A stretch of DNA of 33,715 nucleotides, taken from NCBI GenBank assembly GCA_017556765.1, contig JAFYME010000043.1, positions 1-33,715 on the forward strand, written 5' to 3'. The DNA is from Bacteroidales bacterium (GTDB lineage: Bacteria > Bacteroidota > Bacteroidia > Bacteroidales > UBA932). The notes below the pieces were generated by a model. The model had not been told where the DNA came from and searched no databases. It saw only the letters and a program-made list of their open reading frames with translations. Both the position numbers and the translations under genes were made by a program. Shown here piece after piece: positions 24,739 to 32,483 of this stretch; within the stretch, counting starts at the first letter, position 1; each line of letters begins with the position of its first letter.

Positions 24739-26018
24739 GCTACTTTCTGAGTCGAATCCTTCGGTTCCTTGAACAGGATCATGAAGAGAAACGCAACCAC
24801 AAGAGCATAAGCTGCAAACGCATACCAGGCCGCACTCCAGTTCGGCTCGGCTGCGTTGTACACAAAGTGGTTCACCACAGCCTGTGCGCTGAGGGTTCCG
24901 ATTGTCGCTCCGATACCGTTGGTCATGAGCATGAAGAGGCCCTGCGCGCTGTTCTGAAGCTTTTCGCTTGTGCGCATGTTGGTATAAAGGGCTCCTGAGA
25001 TGTTGAAGAAGTCAAATGCGACTCCGTATACGATCATAGAAAGGATGAGAAGCCATACGCCTGAGCCGGTGTTTCCAAGTCCGAAGAATCCGAAACGCAT
25101 CACCCATGCGATCATAGCGATAAGCATCACTTTCTTGATGCCGAAGATCCTCATCGCTACAGGAATGAGGAGGATACCGAGTGTCTCGGAGATCTGCGAG
25201 ATCGAGATGAGGGCGTTTGCGTTACGCGCTCCCCAGGTCTGAGCGAATTCAGGCACTTCCTGGAAGTGTGAGATGAATGGATTCGCAAAGCCGTTTGTGA
25301 TCTGGAGGGCAACTCCGAGGAGCATAGAGAACACGAAGAAGATCGCCATCTGTCTGTCCTTGAAAAGCGCGAATGCATCAAGGCCGAAACGCTGTGCAAG
25401 TGTCTGATTTTCACCAGCCTCTGCCTTGCATGGACAATTAGGAAGGGTCATGCAATATGCAAGCATCGCGATGCCGAGGACGCCGGAAACGATGAACTGG
25501 TTGTATGAGTGCTGATACTGTACGCCTGCTCCGTTGGTCATGAAGTTCACGAAGAGCATCGCGCAGATGAATCCTACTGTACCGAACACGCGGATAGGAG
25601 GGAAATCCTTGACTGTGTCACAGCCGTTCTGCTCCAGGATCTTGAATGCTGTGGAGTTCGAGAGGGCGATTGTAGGCATGTAGAAAGCTACGCTGACTGC
25701 ATAAAGGCCGAAGAGTACGCCGAAAGAGATATCGGTTCCTGCGGTCATGCCATAAAGACCCGCTCCGAGCATGGCTGCGCCTGCTATTCCGTGGCAGAAT
25801 CCGAGGAGTCTCTGAGCCGGGATGAATTTGTCAGCCACGATGCCCATGAGGGTTGGCATGAAGATGGAAACGATACCCTGCATCGAATAGAAGATACCGA
25901 TCCTTGTCGCCAGTCCCACGGACGCGAGGTAGCTTCCCATCGATGTAAGATAGGAGCCCCAGACCGCCCACTGGAGGACGTTCATGACGATCAGTCTGAG
26001 TTTGATTGATTTGTTCAT
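24735..26018 (-). CDS. Nucleoside:H+ symporter, NupG/XapB family
   Basis: Inner-membrane major facilitator that imports nucleosides with protons. The 427-aa chain has about 12 hydrophobic segments. The N-terminal block LRLIVMNVLQWAVWGSYLTS and the following SMGSYLASVGLATRIGIFYS are characteristic of the nucleoside symporter family, as are YMPTIALSNSTAFKIL, FPPIRVFGTVGFI, FGLGNTGSGVWLLILSMIVY and FDFFNISGALYTN. Length matches NupG (about 418 aa). It has a promoter divergent from tgt, and its leader contains a half-copy of the palindromic repeat. The 5'-nucleotidase lipoprotein in this window would supply nucleosides. The stop overlaps that of the convergent fimbrillin-like gene by three bases with no terminator between. 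Confidence 0.92.
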   Translation of the reverse strand: MNKSIKLRLIVMNVLQWAVWGSYLTSMGSYLASVGLATRIGIFYSMQGIVSIFMPTLMGIVADKFIPAQRLLGFCHGIAGAAMLGAGLYGMTAGTDISFGVLFGLYAVSVAFYMPTIALSNSTAFKILEQNGCDTVKDFPPIRVFGTVGFICAMLFVNFMTNGAGVQYQHSYNQFIVSGVLGIAMLAYCMTLPNCPCKAEAGENQTLAQRFGLDAFALFKDRQMAIFFVFSMLLGVALQITNGFANPFISHFQEVPEFAQTWGARNANALISISQISETLGILLIPVAMRIFGIKKVMLIAMIAWVMRFGFFGLGNTGSGVWLLILSMIVYGVAFDFFNISGALYTNMRTSEKLQNSAQGLFMLMTNGIGATIGTLSAQAVVNHFVYNAAEPNWSAAWYAFAAYALVVAFLFMILFKEPKDSTQKVA

Positions 26019-26047
26019 ATATTATCAGTTTTATGTTAATCCCTTCC

Positions 26048-26077
26048 TGTCATGCTGAACGAAGTGAAGCATCTTTT
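26048..26077. repeat. Half-copy of the palindromic repeat in the symporter leader
   Basis: TGTCATGCTGAACGAAGTGA followed by AGCATCTTTT: the left arm of the element found at 6084 and in hutI, without the right arm. The unit has changed CCTGA to GCTGA and GGATC to GCATC, a paired change that preserves a small internal inverted repeat (ATGCTGA / GAAGCAT). Confidence 0.75.
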
Positions 26078-26091
26078 CATCATGTATCAGA

Positions 26092-26099
26092 CAAAGATA
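26092..26099 (-). promoter_or_regulatory. -7 box of the nucleoside symporter gene
   Basis: TATCTTTG on the - strand. The leader of about 65-70 nt before the ATG at 26018 includes the half-repeat. Confidence 0.7.
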
Positions 26100-26121
26100 A
26101 GCGATTTTGATGAAAAGTTAG

Positions 26122-26129
26122 TATCTTTG
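26122..26129 (+). promoter_or_regulatory. -7 box of tgt
   Basis: TATCTTTG, 19 bases before the tgt ATG. It is only 22 bases from the opposing -7 box, so the two promoters share upstream DNA. Confidence 0.7.
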
Positions 26130-26148
26130 GCAGTTAAAATGTTTTTGG

Positions 26149-27279
26149 ATGAAATTCGTAAAGACGCATAATGACCCTCAGTCCGCTGCAAGATGCGGCA
26201 TCATAACAACTGATCATGGACAGATCGAGACTCCGATATTCATGCCTGTAGGCACAGTCGGATCTGTCAAGGGCATATACCACAGAGACCTCAAGGAGGA
26301 CATCAAGGCCGAGATAATCCTCGGCAACACATATCACCTTTACCTGCGTCCGGGACTTGACGTGCTCAAGGCTGCAGGTGGACTTCACAAGTTCGAGTCT
26401 TGGGACAGACCTATCCTTACCGACAGCGGCGGATTCCAGGTCTTCTCGCTCAGTCCGATCAGAAAGCTGACCGAGGACGGATGCATATTCCGTTCACACA
26501 TAGATGGTTCCAAGCATATCTTCACTCCTGAAAACAACATGGACACACAGCGTATCATCGGCGCCGACATAGTCATGGCCCTTGACGAATGCTGCCCCGG
26601 GGATGCTGATTTCAACTACGCGAAGAAGTCCCTCAAGCTGACTCAGAGATGGCTGGAGAGATGTGTGAAGCATTTTGACGAGACTGAGCCGCTGTACGGA
26701 TATTCGCAGGCCCTCTTCCCTATCATCCAGGGCTGTGTGTACCCGGAGCTCCGTCGTGAGGCTGTGGAACATGCCGCAGCTCTCGACCGCGAGGGATATG
26801 CGATCGGAGGCCTTGCGGTAGGAGAACCGACCGAGAAGATGTACGAGATGCTGGAGGTTGTCTGCCCGATCATGCCGGAGGACAAGCCTCGCTACCTCAT
26901 GGGCGTAGGTACGCCTGCAAACCTCCTCGAGGGCATAGCGCGAGGCGTGGACATGTTCGACTGCGTCATGCCGACCAGAAACGGTCGCAACGGAATGCTC
27001 TTCACATGGGACGGCATCATGAACATGAAGAACAAGAAGTGGGCGGACGATTTCTCTCCGCTCGACCCTAAGGGAACATCATTCGTAGACCACACATACA
27101 CAAAGGCTTACGTCCGCCACCTCTTCGTATCTGGAGAGATCTTTGCGGGCCAGATAGCCAGCGAGCACAACCTCGCCTTCTACCTCGACCTCGTGCGCGA
27201 AGCACGCAAGCACATCAAGGCCGGAGACTTCAAGGCATGGAAGGACGAGACCGTCCGCAGAATAACGACAAGACTTTAG
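26149..27279 (+). CDS. tgt: tRNA-guanine transglycosylase (queuine/preQ1 insertion)
   Basis: Exchanges guanine-34 in tRNAs with GUN anticodons for a queuosine precursor (EC 2.4.2.29). Family blocks: TPIFMPVGTVGSVKGI, LGNTYHLYLRPGLDVL, the catalytic-region LTDSGGFQVFSLSPIRK, FPIIQGCVYPELRR, AIGGLAVGEPTEKMYEML, RYLMGVGTPANLLEGIARG and the nucleophile Asp region VDMFDCVMPTRNGRNGMLFT. The usual zinc ligands CxCxxC near the C-terminus are absent: the corresponding stretch is DPKGTSFVDHTYTKAYVRHL, while the later His (ASEHNLAFY) remains. I believe this is shared by other Bacteroidota Tgt proteins, so it is probably a lineage trait and not damage. The 376-aa length is normal. An LptF/G gene follows after 4 bases, as an operon. 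Confidence 0.96.
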   Translation: MKFVKTHNDPQSAARCGIITTDHGQIETPIFMPVGTVGSVKGIYHRDLKEDIKAEIILGNTYHLYLRPGLDVLKAAGGLHKFESWDRPILTDSGGFQVFSLSPIRKLTEDGCIFRSHIDGSKHIFTPENNMDTQRIIGADIVMALDECCPGDADFNYAKKSLKLTQRWLERCVKHFDETEPLYGYSQALFPIIQGCVYPELRREAVEHAAALDREGYAIGGLAVGEPTEKMYEMLEVVCPIMPEDKPRYLMGVGTPANLLEGIARGVDMFDCVMPTRNGRNGMLFTWDGIMNMKNKKWADDFSPLDPKGTSFVDHTYTKAYVRHLFVSGEIFAGQIASEHNLAFYLDLVREARKHIKAGDFKAWKDETVRRITTRL

Positions 27280-27283
27280 AAAG

Positions 27284-28381
27284 ATGGAGTTTGACCTCAG
27301 ACCAAGGAAGATTGACTTATACATAGTCAGAAAGTTCATAAGCACGTTCTTCGTGGCCCTGATCCTGATCATCGGCATCGTCATCATCTTCGACATCAGC
27401 GAGAAGATCGACGATTTCGTGAGCAAGGAAGCGCCGCTGAAGGCCATAATCTTCGACTATTACGTCAACTTCGTGCCCTACTTCATGAACATGTTCAGCC
27501 CGCTGTTCGTGTTCATCACGGTCATTTTCTTCACTTCGAAGATGGCGGCTGACACTGAGATCGTTGCGATCCTTTCCTGCGGAATCAGCTTCCACAGGAT
27601 GATGGTCCCGTACATATTCTCCGCCACGCTCATCGCCATCATGTCCCTGTATCTCAATCTCTTCGTCATACCTGAGTCCAACAAGACGCGAGTCGAATTT
27701 GAGGAAACGTACATAAAGAGCAAGACGAAAGCCGTAGGACGAAACGTCCATTATCAGATAGCTCCGGGAGAGTTCGTCTATGCCGAATCGTTCAGCTCAT
27801 GGAACAGCACGGCATACAGGTTCACTCTTGAGAGGATCGAAGACAACAAGCTCGTTTCCAAGCTCTCAGCCGAGACAGCCGTATACAACGAGGAGACCGG
27901 AAAGTGGACTCTTAAGAAATACTTCATCCGCGACTATAACGATGACCTTACCGACGACATCAGAAGCGGAAAGCAGATCGATACCACTCTTGCCCTGACA
28001 GTCAACGACTTCTATCTCAACGAAAATACAGTCCAGACACTGAACTACGACGAGCTTGAGGAGCTGATCCGGATCCAGAAGATGCGAGGTGACGCAAACG
28101 TGAAGCTTGCATTGATCGAAAAACACACCAGACTTGCGCTTCCTTTCTCGGCTTTCATCTTGACTATCATGGGAGTAGCCCTTTCTTCCAAGAAGAAGAG
28201 AGGAGGAATCGGCTGGAACATCGGTATCGGTATCGCCCTGGCCTTCACATACATCCTCTTCCTGAGGTTCAGCCAGATGTTCGTACACACCGACACACTT
28301 CCTCCTGCGGTAGCTCTATGGCTTCCGAACATGGTTTTCGCATTGATCGCCGTATTCCTGTACAGGATAGCTCCGAAGTAA
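27284..28381 (+). CDS. LptF/LptG-family permease (YjgP/YjgQ)
   Basis: Inner-membrane subunit of the lipopolysaccharide export ABC system, which pulls LPS out of the inner membrane into the Lpt bridge. Topology fits: an N-terminal amphipathic stretch DLRPRKIDLYIVRKFISTFF, three hydrophobic segments (about residues 18-38, 64-84 and 98-124), a large periplasmic beta-jellyroll-like part (about 130-265), and three more segments at the C-terminus (LALPFSAFILTIMGVALSS, GIGIALAFTYILFLRFSQM, LWLPNMVFALIAVFLYR). The KKKRGGIGWNIGIGI loop is typical. 365 aa is the normal size. It follows tgt by 4 bases and is convergent with the next gene, with 6 bases between stops. LptF versus LptG cannot be decided from this alone. 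Confidence 0.9.
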   Translation: MEFDLRPRKIDLYIVRKFISTFFVALILIIGIVIIFDISEKIDDFVSKEAPLKAIIFDYYVNFVPYFMNMFSPLFVFITVIFFTSKMAADTEIVAILSCGISFHRMMVPYIFSATLIAIMSLYLNLFVIPESNKTRVEFEETYIKSKTKAVGRNVHYQIAPGEFVYAESFSSWNSTAYRFTLERIEDNKLVSKLSAETAVYNEETGKWTLKKYFIRDYNDDLTDDIRSGKQIDTTLALTVNDFYLNENTVQTLNYDELEELIRIQKMRGDANVKLALIEKHTRLALPFSAFILTIMGVALSSKKKRGGIGWNIGIGIALAFTYILFLRFSQMFVHTDTLPPAVALWLPNMVFALIAVFLYRIAPK

Positions 28382-28387
28382 TCAGAC

Positions 28388-29398
28388 TTATTTCTTCAAT
28401 GCCTCATACGCATATGAACCGGCTCCGAAAAAGATCTGCGTGATCGCCTGGGACGTATGCGAAAGGGTCGCGTATATGATTCCCAGCTCGGTCGGAATGC
28501 CGTAGATGCCGGAAAGGGCAAGGCTGATGATGAAATGGAATGCTCCGATGCCTCCCGGAACAGGCACGGCAAAGCCGAGACCGCCCACAAGCGAAAGGAA
28601 AAGAGCATCGATCAGGTCAAGGTCGCTGAGAAATGGCGCAGCCCATACAGTGCTTGCCGCCATGAGCCAGTAAGTCATCCAGATGAAAGCCGTATACGCA
28701 AAGAACATCCACTTGCGGTCCATCTTCATGCAGCTAGCAAAGCCCTGAAGAATGCCTCGGAATATGCCCCAGACCTTGCTGAAGACGGGATTTGTGTCCC
28801 TGTAGCGCCATAAAGCGAAGCAGCCTGCAGCACCGGCAAGAGCCAGCACAGCGACTATCCACCATATGCTGAAATCCAGCCTCTGGGCCATAGGAGTCCA
28901 TATCTGCTCGACGAAGAATCCGCCGAAACGGTTGAAGCCTCCTACGACAACCACCGCCAGGAGAAGGAGCATCACCAGAAGCTCCCAGCTGCGCTCAAGC
29001 ACCACTGTTCCAAGCACTTTGTCGTATGACGCCTTCTTATGTTCCGGATCATCCGGGGAAACAGGCTCGGACCTGCGGGTTATGACTCCGCAACGGATGA
29101 ATTCGCCGATGCGCGGGAAGACGAAGTTGGATATGTTTCCGATATTGATGCCGTTGAAGGCTGTTATCCTTGTGATGCTGCCGTCGATCGGAAGGAGAAG
29201 CTTACGCCAGCGGACAGCCCTGAGCCAGAATGCAAAAGAGCCGGCAGCCATCGACAGAAGTATGAACTCCCATCTGCAAGATTTCAATCCTTCCATGAAG
29301 TCCGCCCACTCCACATCCCTGAACGAGAAGTAGAGGAGAACGAACGCGAGCGACGCCGAAACGGCATATTTCAATATTTGTGATACCTTTTTATTCAT
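28388..29398 (-). CDS. Flippase-like integral membrane protein (LPG synthase TM / AglD family)
   Basis: Multi-spanning membrane protein of the family that includes the membrane domain of lysylphosphatidylglycerol synthase and AglD. Relatives move or modify lipids or lipid-linked sugars; the exact substrate here is unknown. Seen: a short N-terminal Lys-rich start, hydrophobic segments LKYAVSASLAFVLLYFSF, FILLSMAAGSFAFWLRAVRW, WELLVMLLLLAVVVVGGF, IWWIVAVLALAGAAGCFALW and others. The conserved blocks are FNGINIGNISNFVFPRIGE and FLSLVGGLGFAVPVPGGIGA, the latter with the Pro-Gly-Gly-x-Gly signature of the family. The 336-aa length is that of the stand-alone membrane domain, with no C-terminal synthase domain. 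Its promoter overlaps that of the divergent pfkB gene. Confidence 0.87.
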   Translation of the reverse strand: MNKKVSQILKYAVSASLAFVLLYFSFRDVEWADFMEGLKSCRWEFILLSMAAGSFAFWLRAVRWRKLLLPIDGSITRITAFNGINIGNISNFVFPRIGEFIRCGVITRRSEPVSPDDPEHKKASYDKVLGTVVLERSWELLVMLLLLAVVVVGGFNRFGGFFVEQIWTPMAQRLDFSIWWIVAVLALAGAAGCFALWRYRDTNPVFSKVWGIFRGILQGFASCMKMDRKWMFFAYTAFIWMTYWLMAASTVWAAPFLSDLDLIDALFLSLVGGLGFAVPVPGGIGAFHFIISLALSGIYGIPTELGIIYATLSHTSQAITQIFFGAGSYAYEALKK

Positions 29399-29427
29399 AT
29401 ATGTACATGTCTATGAGAGACAGGCTG

Positions 29428-29435
29428 CAAATTTA
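29428..29435 (-). promoter_or_regulatory. -7 box of the flippase-like gene
   Basis: TAAATTTG on the - strand, 29 bases before its ATG. Only 13 bases separate it from the opposing -7 box. Confidence 0.7.
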
Positions 29436-29448
29436 TCCAAAAGTTTGC

Positions 29449-29456
29449 TAACTTTG
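29449..29456 (+). promoter_or_regulatory. -7 box of the pfkB operon
   Basis: TAACTTTG, 26 bases before the pfkB-type gene ATG. Its -33 region falls across the divergent -7 box. Confidence 0.7.
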
Positions 29457-29482
29457 TTCGTTTTATATGTAAAAAGGAAATT

Positions 29483-30484
29483 ATGGCATCTATTTTAGGC
29501 ATCGGAAACGCCCTCACAGACATCCTGGCAGTACTTCCGGACGACAGTCTCCTCAAGGAGTTCCACCTCCCAAAAGGCAGCATGCAGCATGTCGACATGG
29601 AGACCGGAGACAAGATATGGAAGACGCTCAAGCCGATGGGAGTCGAGCTCGTGGCCGGAGGTTCGGCAGCAAACACGATCTCCAGCACAGCCATCTTCGG
29701 TATGGACTCGGGCTTCATCGGAAAGGTAGGAGACGACGACCTTGGTCATCTTTTCAAGAGCGATCAGGAGCAGTACGGCATCAGGTCGACATTGCTGAAA
29801 GGAGTGCATTCTTCAGGCAGGGCGATGGTCTTCATCACAGCGCCTAATGCAGAGAGAACGTTTGCCGTATATCTGGGAGCCGCCCTGGAGCTTGTTCCGG
29901 AAGACCTCAAGCCGGAGTATTTCGAAGGATATGATTATTTCCATATCGAAGGCTATCTCGTTCAGAATCAGGCAACTATCCGCAGAGCAGTAGAGCTGGC
30001 GAAGGAAGCCGGATGTATAATTTCCCTTGACATGGCGTCATACAATGTAGTCGAGTCAAACAATGCTTTCCTGCATGATCTCGTTGAGAATTATGTCGAC
30101 ATAGTATTCGCAAACGAGACCGAGGCGAAGGCATTCACAGGCTCAGAGCCTCGCGAAGCCCTTGACAAGATCGCCCAGTCGTGCCGCATCGCAGTCGTGA
30201 AGGTCGGCAAGGAAGGCTCCATGGTCAGGAGCGGCGAGGAGTACCATTTCATCGAAGCATGGCCTGCACAGCCGATCGATGCGACCGGAGCCGGCGACAC
30301 ATATGCAGCCGGATTCCTTTATGCCCATTCTCTGGGCATGCCTCTGAAGGTCTGCGGAGAAATCGGCTCGATAATAGCAGCAAAGGTCGTAGAGGTCGTC
30401 GGTACAAAGATTGATATACCACGATGGAAGGCCGCAAAGAAGGAAATCCGCGAGCTTATCGCGGCAAACACCCCTGAAGCATGA
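29483..30484 (+). CDS. PfkB-family kinase, adenosine kinase-like
   Basis: Ribokinase-fold kinase that phosphorylates a sugar or nucleoside with ATP. Family marks: the N-terminal IGNALTDILAVLP, substrate-site GGSAANTISSTAIFG with IGKVGDDDLG, and the C-terminal signature QPIDATGAGDTYAAGFLYA with the catalytic Asp of GAGD. The arrangement and 333-aa length match adenosine-kinase-like Bacteroidota proteins, so adenosine is a plausible substrate; ribose or other substrates are not excluded. The stop overlaps the start of the next gene (ATGA), indicating translational coupling in a three-gene operon with the DUF6913 and DUF368 genes. Confidence 0.88.
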   Translation: MASILGIGNALTDILAVLPDDSLLKEFHLPKGSMQHVDMETGDKIWKTLKPMGVELVAGGSAANTISSTAIFGMDSGFIGKVGDDDLGHLFKSDQEQYGIRSTLLKGVHSSGRAMVFITAPNAERTFAVYLGAALELVPEDLKPEYFEGYDYFHIEGYLVQNQATIRRAVELAKEAGCIISLDMASYNVVESNNAFLHDLVENYVDIVFANETEAKAFTGSEPREALDKIAQSCRIAVVKVGKEGSMVRSGEEYHFIEAWPAQPIDATGAGDTYAAGFLYAHSLGMPLKVCGEIGSIIAAKVVEVVGTKIDIPRWKAAKKEIRELIAANTPEA

Positions 30485-31026
30485 ACATGTTAGACACAAT
30501 CCTTGATGTCTTCCGCAAGAGGAAGATCAAGAAGTTCCTGAGCGACGTGCCGACAGGTCTGCGTCCCTTGAGAGAGATATCTACAGTCAATGTCATCATC
30601 GATGTTGAAGAACCGGGCTTTGACGTGCTCAAGGAGGACATCCTCGCATGGGGCCGCGCCAACAGCCTAAAGGTAAACATCTACTTCTTCGACTTCAGAA
30701 GGCTCGGAAAGGAAGAGCTGCTTCTTACCAGCATCAACACGACCATCCTGAAGAAGGAGCTGGACTGGATGGGCACTCCGGAATTCAGCAAGGTCGGCTC
30801 GCTCATGTATGAGCCGAGTGACCTTCTTATCTCCCTGATCGACAACGGCGACTACCCTATCGAGTTCCTCAGCAAATGCTCCAAGGCACGTTTCAAGATC
30901 GGCCGCTGTCCGTTTGAGGGTCACGCATATGACATGATCATCGTAGGAAATCCGACCGAGGATCTCCGCTCGGACGCTCGCAGGATTTTTGCAGCGATGA
31001 CCGACTTCATAAAAAGGATAATGTAA
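30481..31026 (+). CDS. DUF6913-type protein, function unknown
   Basis: A 181-aa soluble protein found widely in Bacteroidota. It has no signal peptide or membrane segment. It begins with a basic helix (LDVFRKRKIKKFL), then alternating beta/alpha elements (VNVIIDVEEPG, KVNIYFFDFRRL, DLLISLIDNGDYPIEFLSKC, HAYDMIIVGN). No catalytic motif is recognised. The first Met overlaps the stop of the kinase gene (ATGA), and the DUF368 gene begins 4 bases after its stop, so it is the middle gene of an operon. The DUF assignment is from memory of the shape and block order, hence moderate confidence in the name. Confidence 0.7.
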   Translation: MNMLDTILDVFRKRKIKKFLSDVPTGLRPLREISTVNVIIDVEEPGFDVLKEDILAWGRANSLKVNIYFFDFRRLGKEELLLTSINTTILKKELDWMGTPEFSKVGSLMYEPSDLLISLIDNGDYPIEFLSKCSKARFKIGRCPFEGHAYDMIIVGNPTEDLRSDARRIFAAMTDFIKRIM

Positions 31027-31030
31027 AAGG

Positions 31031-32047
31031 ATGAAAGGATTTGTAAAGAATCTCATGGTGGCAGTCAAAGGCGCATGTATGGGCGCTGCAGACGTCATTC
31101 CAGGCGTGTCCGGAGGCACAATCGCCTTCATCATGGGCATATACGACGAATTTGTAGGCTCGCTGGCCTCTATCAACGGCGAAGCAGTGCGCATGCTGCT
31201 GAAAGGACAGTTCAAGGCATTCTGGAAACATATAAACGGAGGCTTCCTGCTGTCGCTGGTCATAGGTATCGGCATCAGCGTCATCTCGCTGGCGAGCCTT
31301 ATGCAGTTCCTGCTCAAATGGTATCCTATCCATACATGGGCATTCTTCTTCGGCCTTATCGTAGCGTCGTCGATCTTCATCCTCCGCGGCATATCCGGAT
31401 GGCGCTGGAGCGACGTGCTACTGCTCATTTTCGGAGTGCTGCTCGGCGCGACCATCTGCACCCTCTCCCCTACTCAGACTCCCGAAGCCCTTTGGTTCAT
31501 ATTCCTCAGCGGAGCCCTGGCGATCTGCGCGATGATCCTCCCCGGCATATCCGGCAGCTTCATCCTGCTGATCCTTGGAAAGTACCAGTTCATAATGGGA
31601 TGCATTTCAGATCTGGTATCGGGCGTGGATTTCGGACGCAACTTCCTGATCCTCGGAACTTTTGCTCTCGGAGCGATAATCGGAATCCTCTCGTTTTCAA
31701 GATTCCTTCACTGGCTTCTTGCTCGTTGGAAGAAAGAAACCATGGTCATTCTCGCCGGCTTCATCATCGGCTCCCTCGTCAAGGTATGGCCATGGAGCAA
31801 TAAAGACGCCATCGTATGGTCACAGTTTGCAGGCGTATCCACTTTTGAGGAAACGCTGGCAGCCGCGCAGGGATCAGGCCTCAGCGAGGAAGCTGCCCGA
31901 AAGATATACGACACTACAATCTCCAAATATGTCGACCATATCGACCCGATGATAAAATCTGCTGTCATTTTCGCTCTCATAGGTTTCTTCCTCGTGACAG
32001 GCATCGAAATCGTCAGCAAGCTCATCGCACGCAGAAAAGCGGAATAG
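31031..32047 (+). CDS. DUF368 protein, PopT-type polyprenyl-phosphate translocase
   Basis: Integral membrane protein of the DUF368 family. Members (PopT) were shown to return undecaprenyl phosphate across the inner membrane so the lipid carrier can be reused for peptidoglycan and surface polysaccharides. The family signature is at the N-terminus (KGACMGAADVIPGVSGGTIA) and is echoed in the second half (ICAMILPGISGSFILLILGK), as expected of an inverted internal repeat of re-entrant elements. About eight or more hydrophobic segments are present, with SGGTIAFIMGIYDEFVGSL early on and VIFALIGFFLVTGIEIVSKL at the end. 338 aa is slightly above the common 280-310 because of a loop near residues 270-300. 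It is the last gene of the kinase-DUF6913 operon. Confidence 0.92.
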   Translation: MKGFVKNLMVAVKGACMGAADVIPGVSGGTIAFIMGIYDEFVGSLASINGEAVRMLLKGQFKAFWKHINGGFLLSLVIGIGISVISLASLMQFLLKWYPIHTWAFFFGLIVASSIFILRGISGWRWSDVLLLIFGVLLGATICTLSPTQTPEALWFIFLSGALAICAMILPGISGSFILLILGKYQFIMGCISDLVSGVDFGRNFLILGTFALGAIIGILSFSRFLHWLLARWKKETMVILAGFIIGSLVKVWPWSNKDAIVWSQFAGVSTFEETLAAAQGSGLSEEAARKIYDTTISKYVDHIDPMIKSAVIFALIGFFLVTGIEIVSKLIARRKAE

Positions 32048-32089
32048 TTTTCTGAAATACATGCCCGCACGGACATCCATTTCAGAAAA
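32048..32089 (+). terminator. Hairpin after the DUF368 gene
   Basis: Perfect 11-bp stem TTTTCTGAAAT / ATTTCAGAAAA (32048-32058 with 32079-32089), 20-base loop. There is no T run after it, so its termination strength is uncertain. Confidence 0.55.
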
Positions 32090-32103
32090 TGTCATCCGCC
32101 ATA

Positions 32104-32133
32104 TTGCAAATCCAAAAATAATCACTATCTTTG
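32104..32133 (+). promoter_or_regulatory. Promoter of the tRNA-Arg gene
   Basis: TTG at 32104-32106, exactly 19 bases, then TATCTTTG at 32126-32133. One of the clearest promoters in the window. Confidence 0.8.
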
Positions 32134-32182
32134 CAGCCACTTTTGACCTCAGACCCTCTGAGTCCAAAAGCAAATACGGATC

Positions 32183-32256
32183 GGTTCGGTAGCTCAGTTG
32201 GATAGAGCAACAGCCTTCTAAGCTGTGGGTCTTGGGTTCGAATCCCAACCGAATCA
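32183..32256 (+). tRNA. tRNA-Arg (anticodon UCU)
   Basis: Complete cloverleaf of 74 bases. The acceptor stem is GGTTCGG with CCGAATC (one G-T pair), the D arm is GCTC...GAGC with AGTTGGATA in the loop, and the anticodon stem is ACAGC / GCTGT with loop CTTCTAA giving UCU, which reads AGA and AGG. The T arm is TTGGG-TTCGAAT-CCCAA and the discriminator base is A. CCA is not encoded. A terminator follows directly. Confidence 0.97.
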
Positions 32257-32260
32257 CTTT

Positions 32261-32294
32261 AATCGCCCTCTCAGATACCTGAGAGGGCGATTTT
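32261..32294 (+). terminator. Terminator of tRNA-Arg
   Basis: Perfect 14-bp stem (32261-32274 with 32279-32292), 4-base loop and a short T run. Confidence 0.88.
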
Positions 32295-32302
32295 GGTTAT
32301 TC

Positions 32303-32323
32303 TTTCCCCACATTTTCCCCACA
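32303..32323. repeat. Direct repeat TTTCCCCACA x2
   Basis: TTTCCCCACA at 32303-32312 and again at 32314-32323, an 11-base period, about 50 bases after the tRNA. Short direct repeats next to tRNA genes can be integrase arm-binding sites; no integrase is visible in the window. Confidence 0.5.
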
Positions 32324-32391
32324 AGAGAATTTTAGGTAATGGTGCAAAAAATAGTTGGTAAACCTGTATAAAAACAGTTGGTGGCAACAAG

Positions 32392-32432
32392 CAAAAAATG
32401 AACAGCCTTTTCTCAGAGCTGTTCATTTTTTG
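32392..32432. terminator. Bidirectional terminator inside the IS, left side
   Basis: Perfect 15-bp stem (32392-32406 with 32418-32432); each arm ends in a run of A or T, so it works in both directions. It terminates the transposase mRNA and can block outside transcription from entering the IS. Confidence 0.85.
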
Positions 32433-32439
32433 TCTTGTA

Positions 32440-32467
32440 GCAGACGGCTTCGCTTATGGCCGTCTGC
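32440..32467. terminator. Second hairpin after the transposase gene
   Basis: Perfect 9-bp GC-rich stem (32440-32448 with 32459-32467), 10-base loop, between the transposase stop and the stronger terminator at 32392-32432. It lacks its own T run. Confidence 0.6.
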
Positions 32468-32483
32468 GGTGCCTTGCAGAAGG

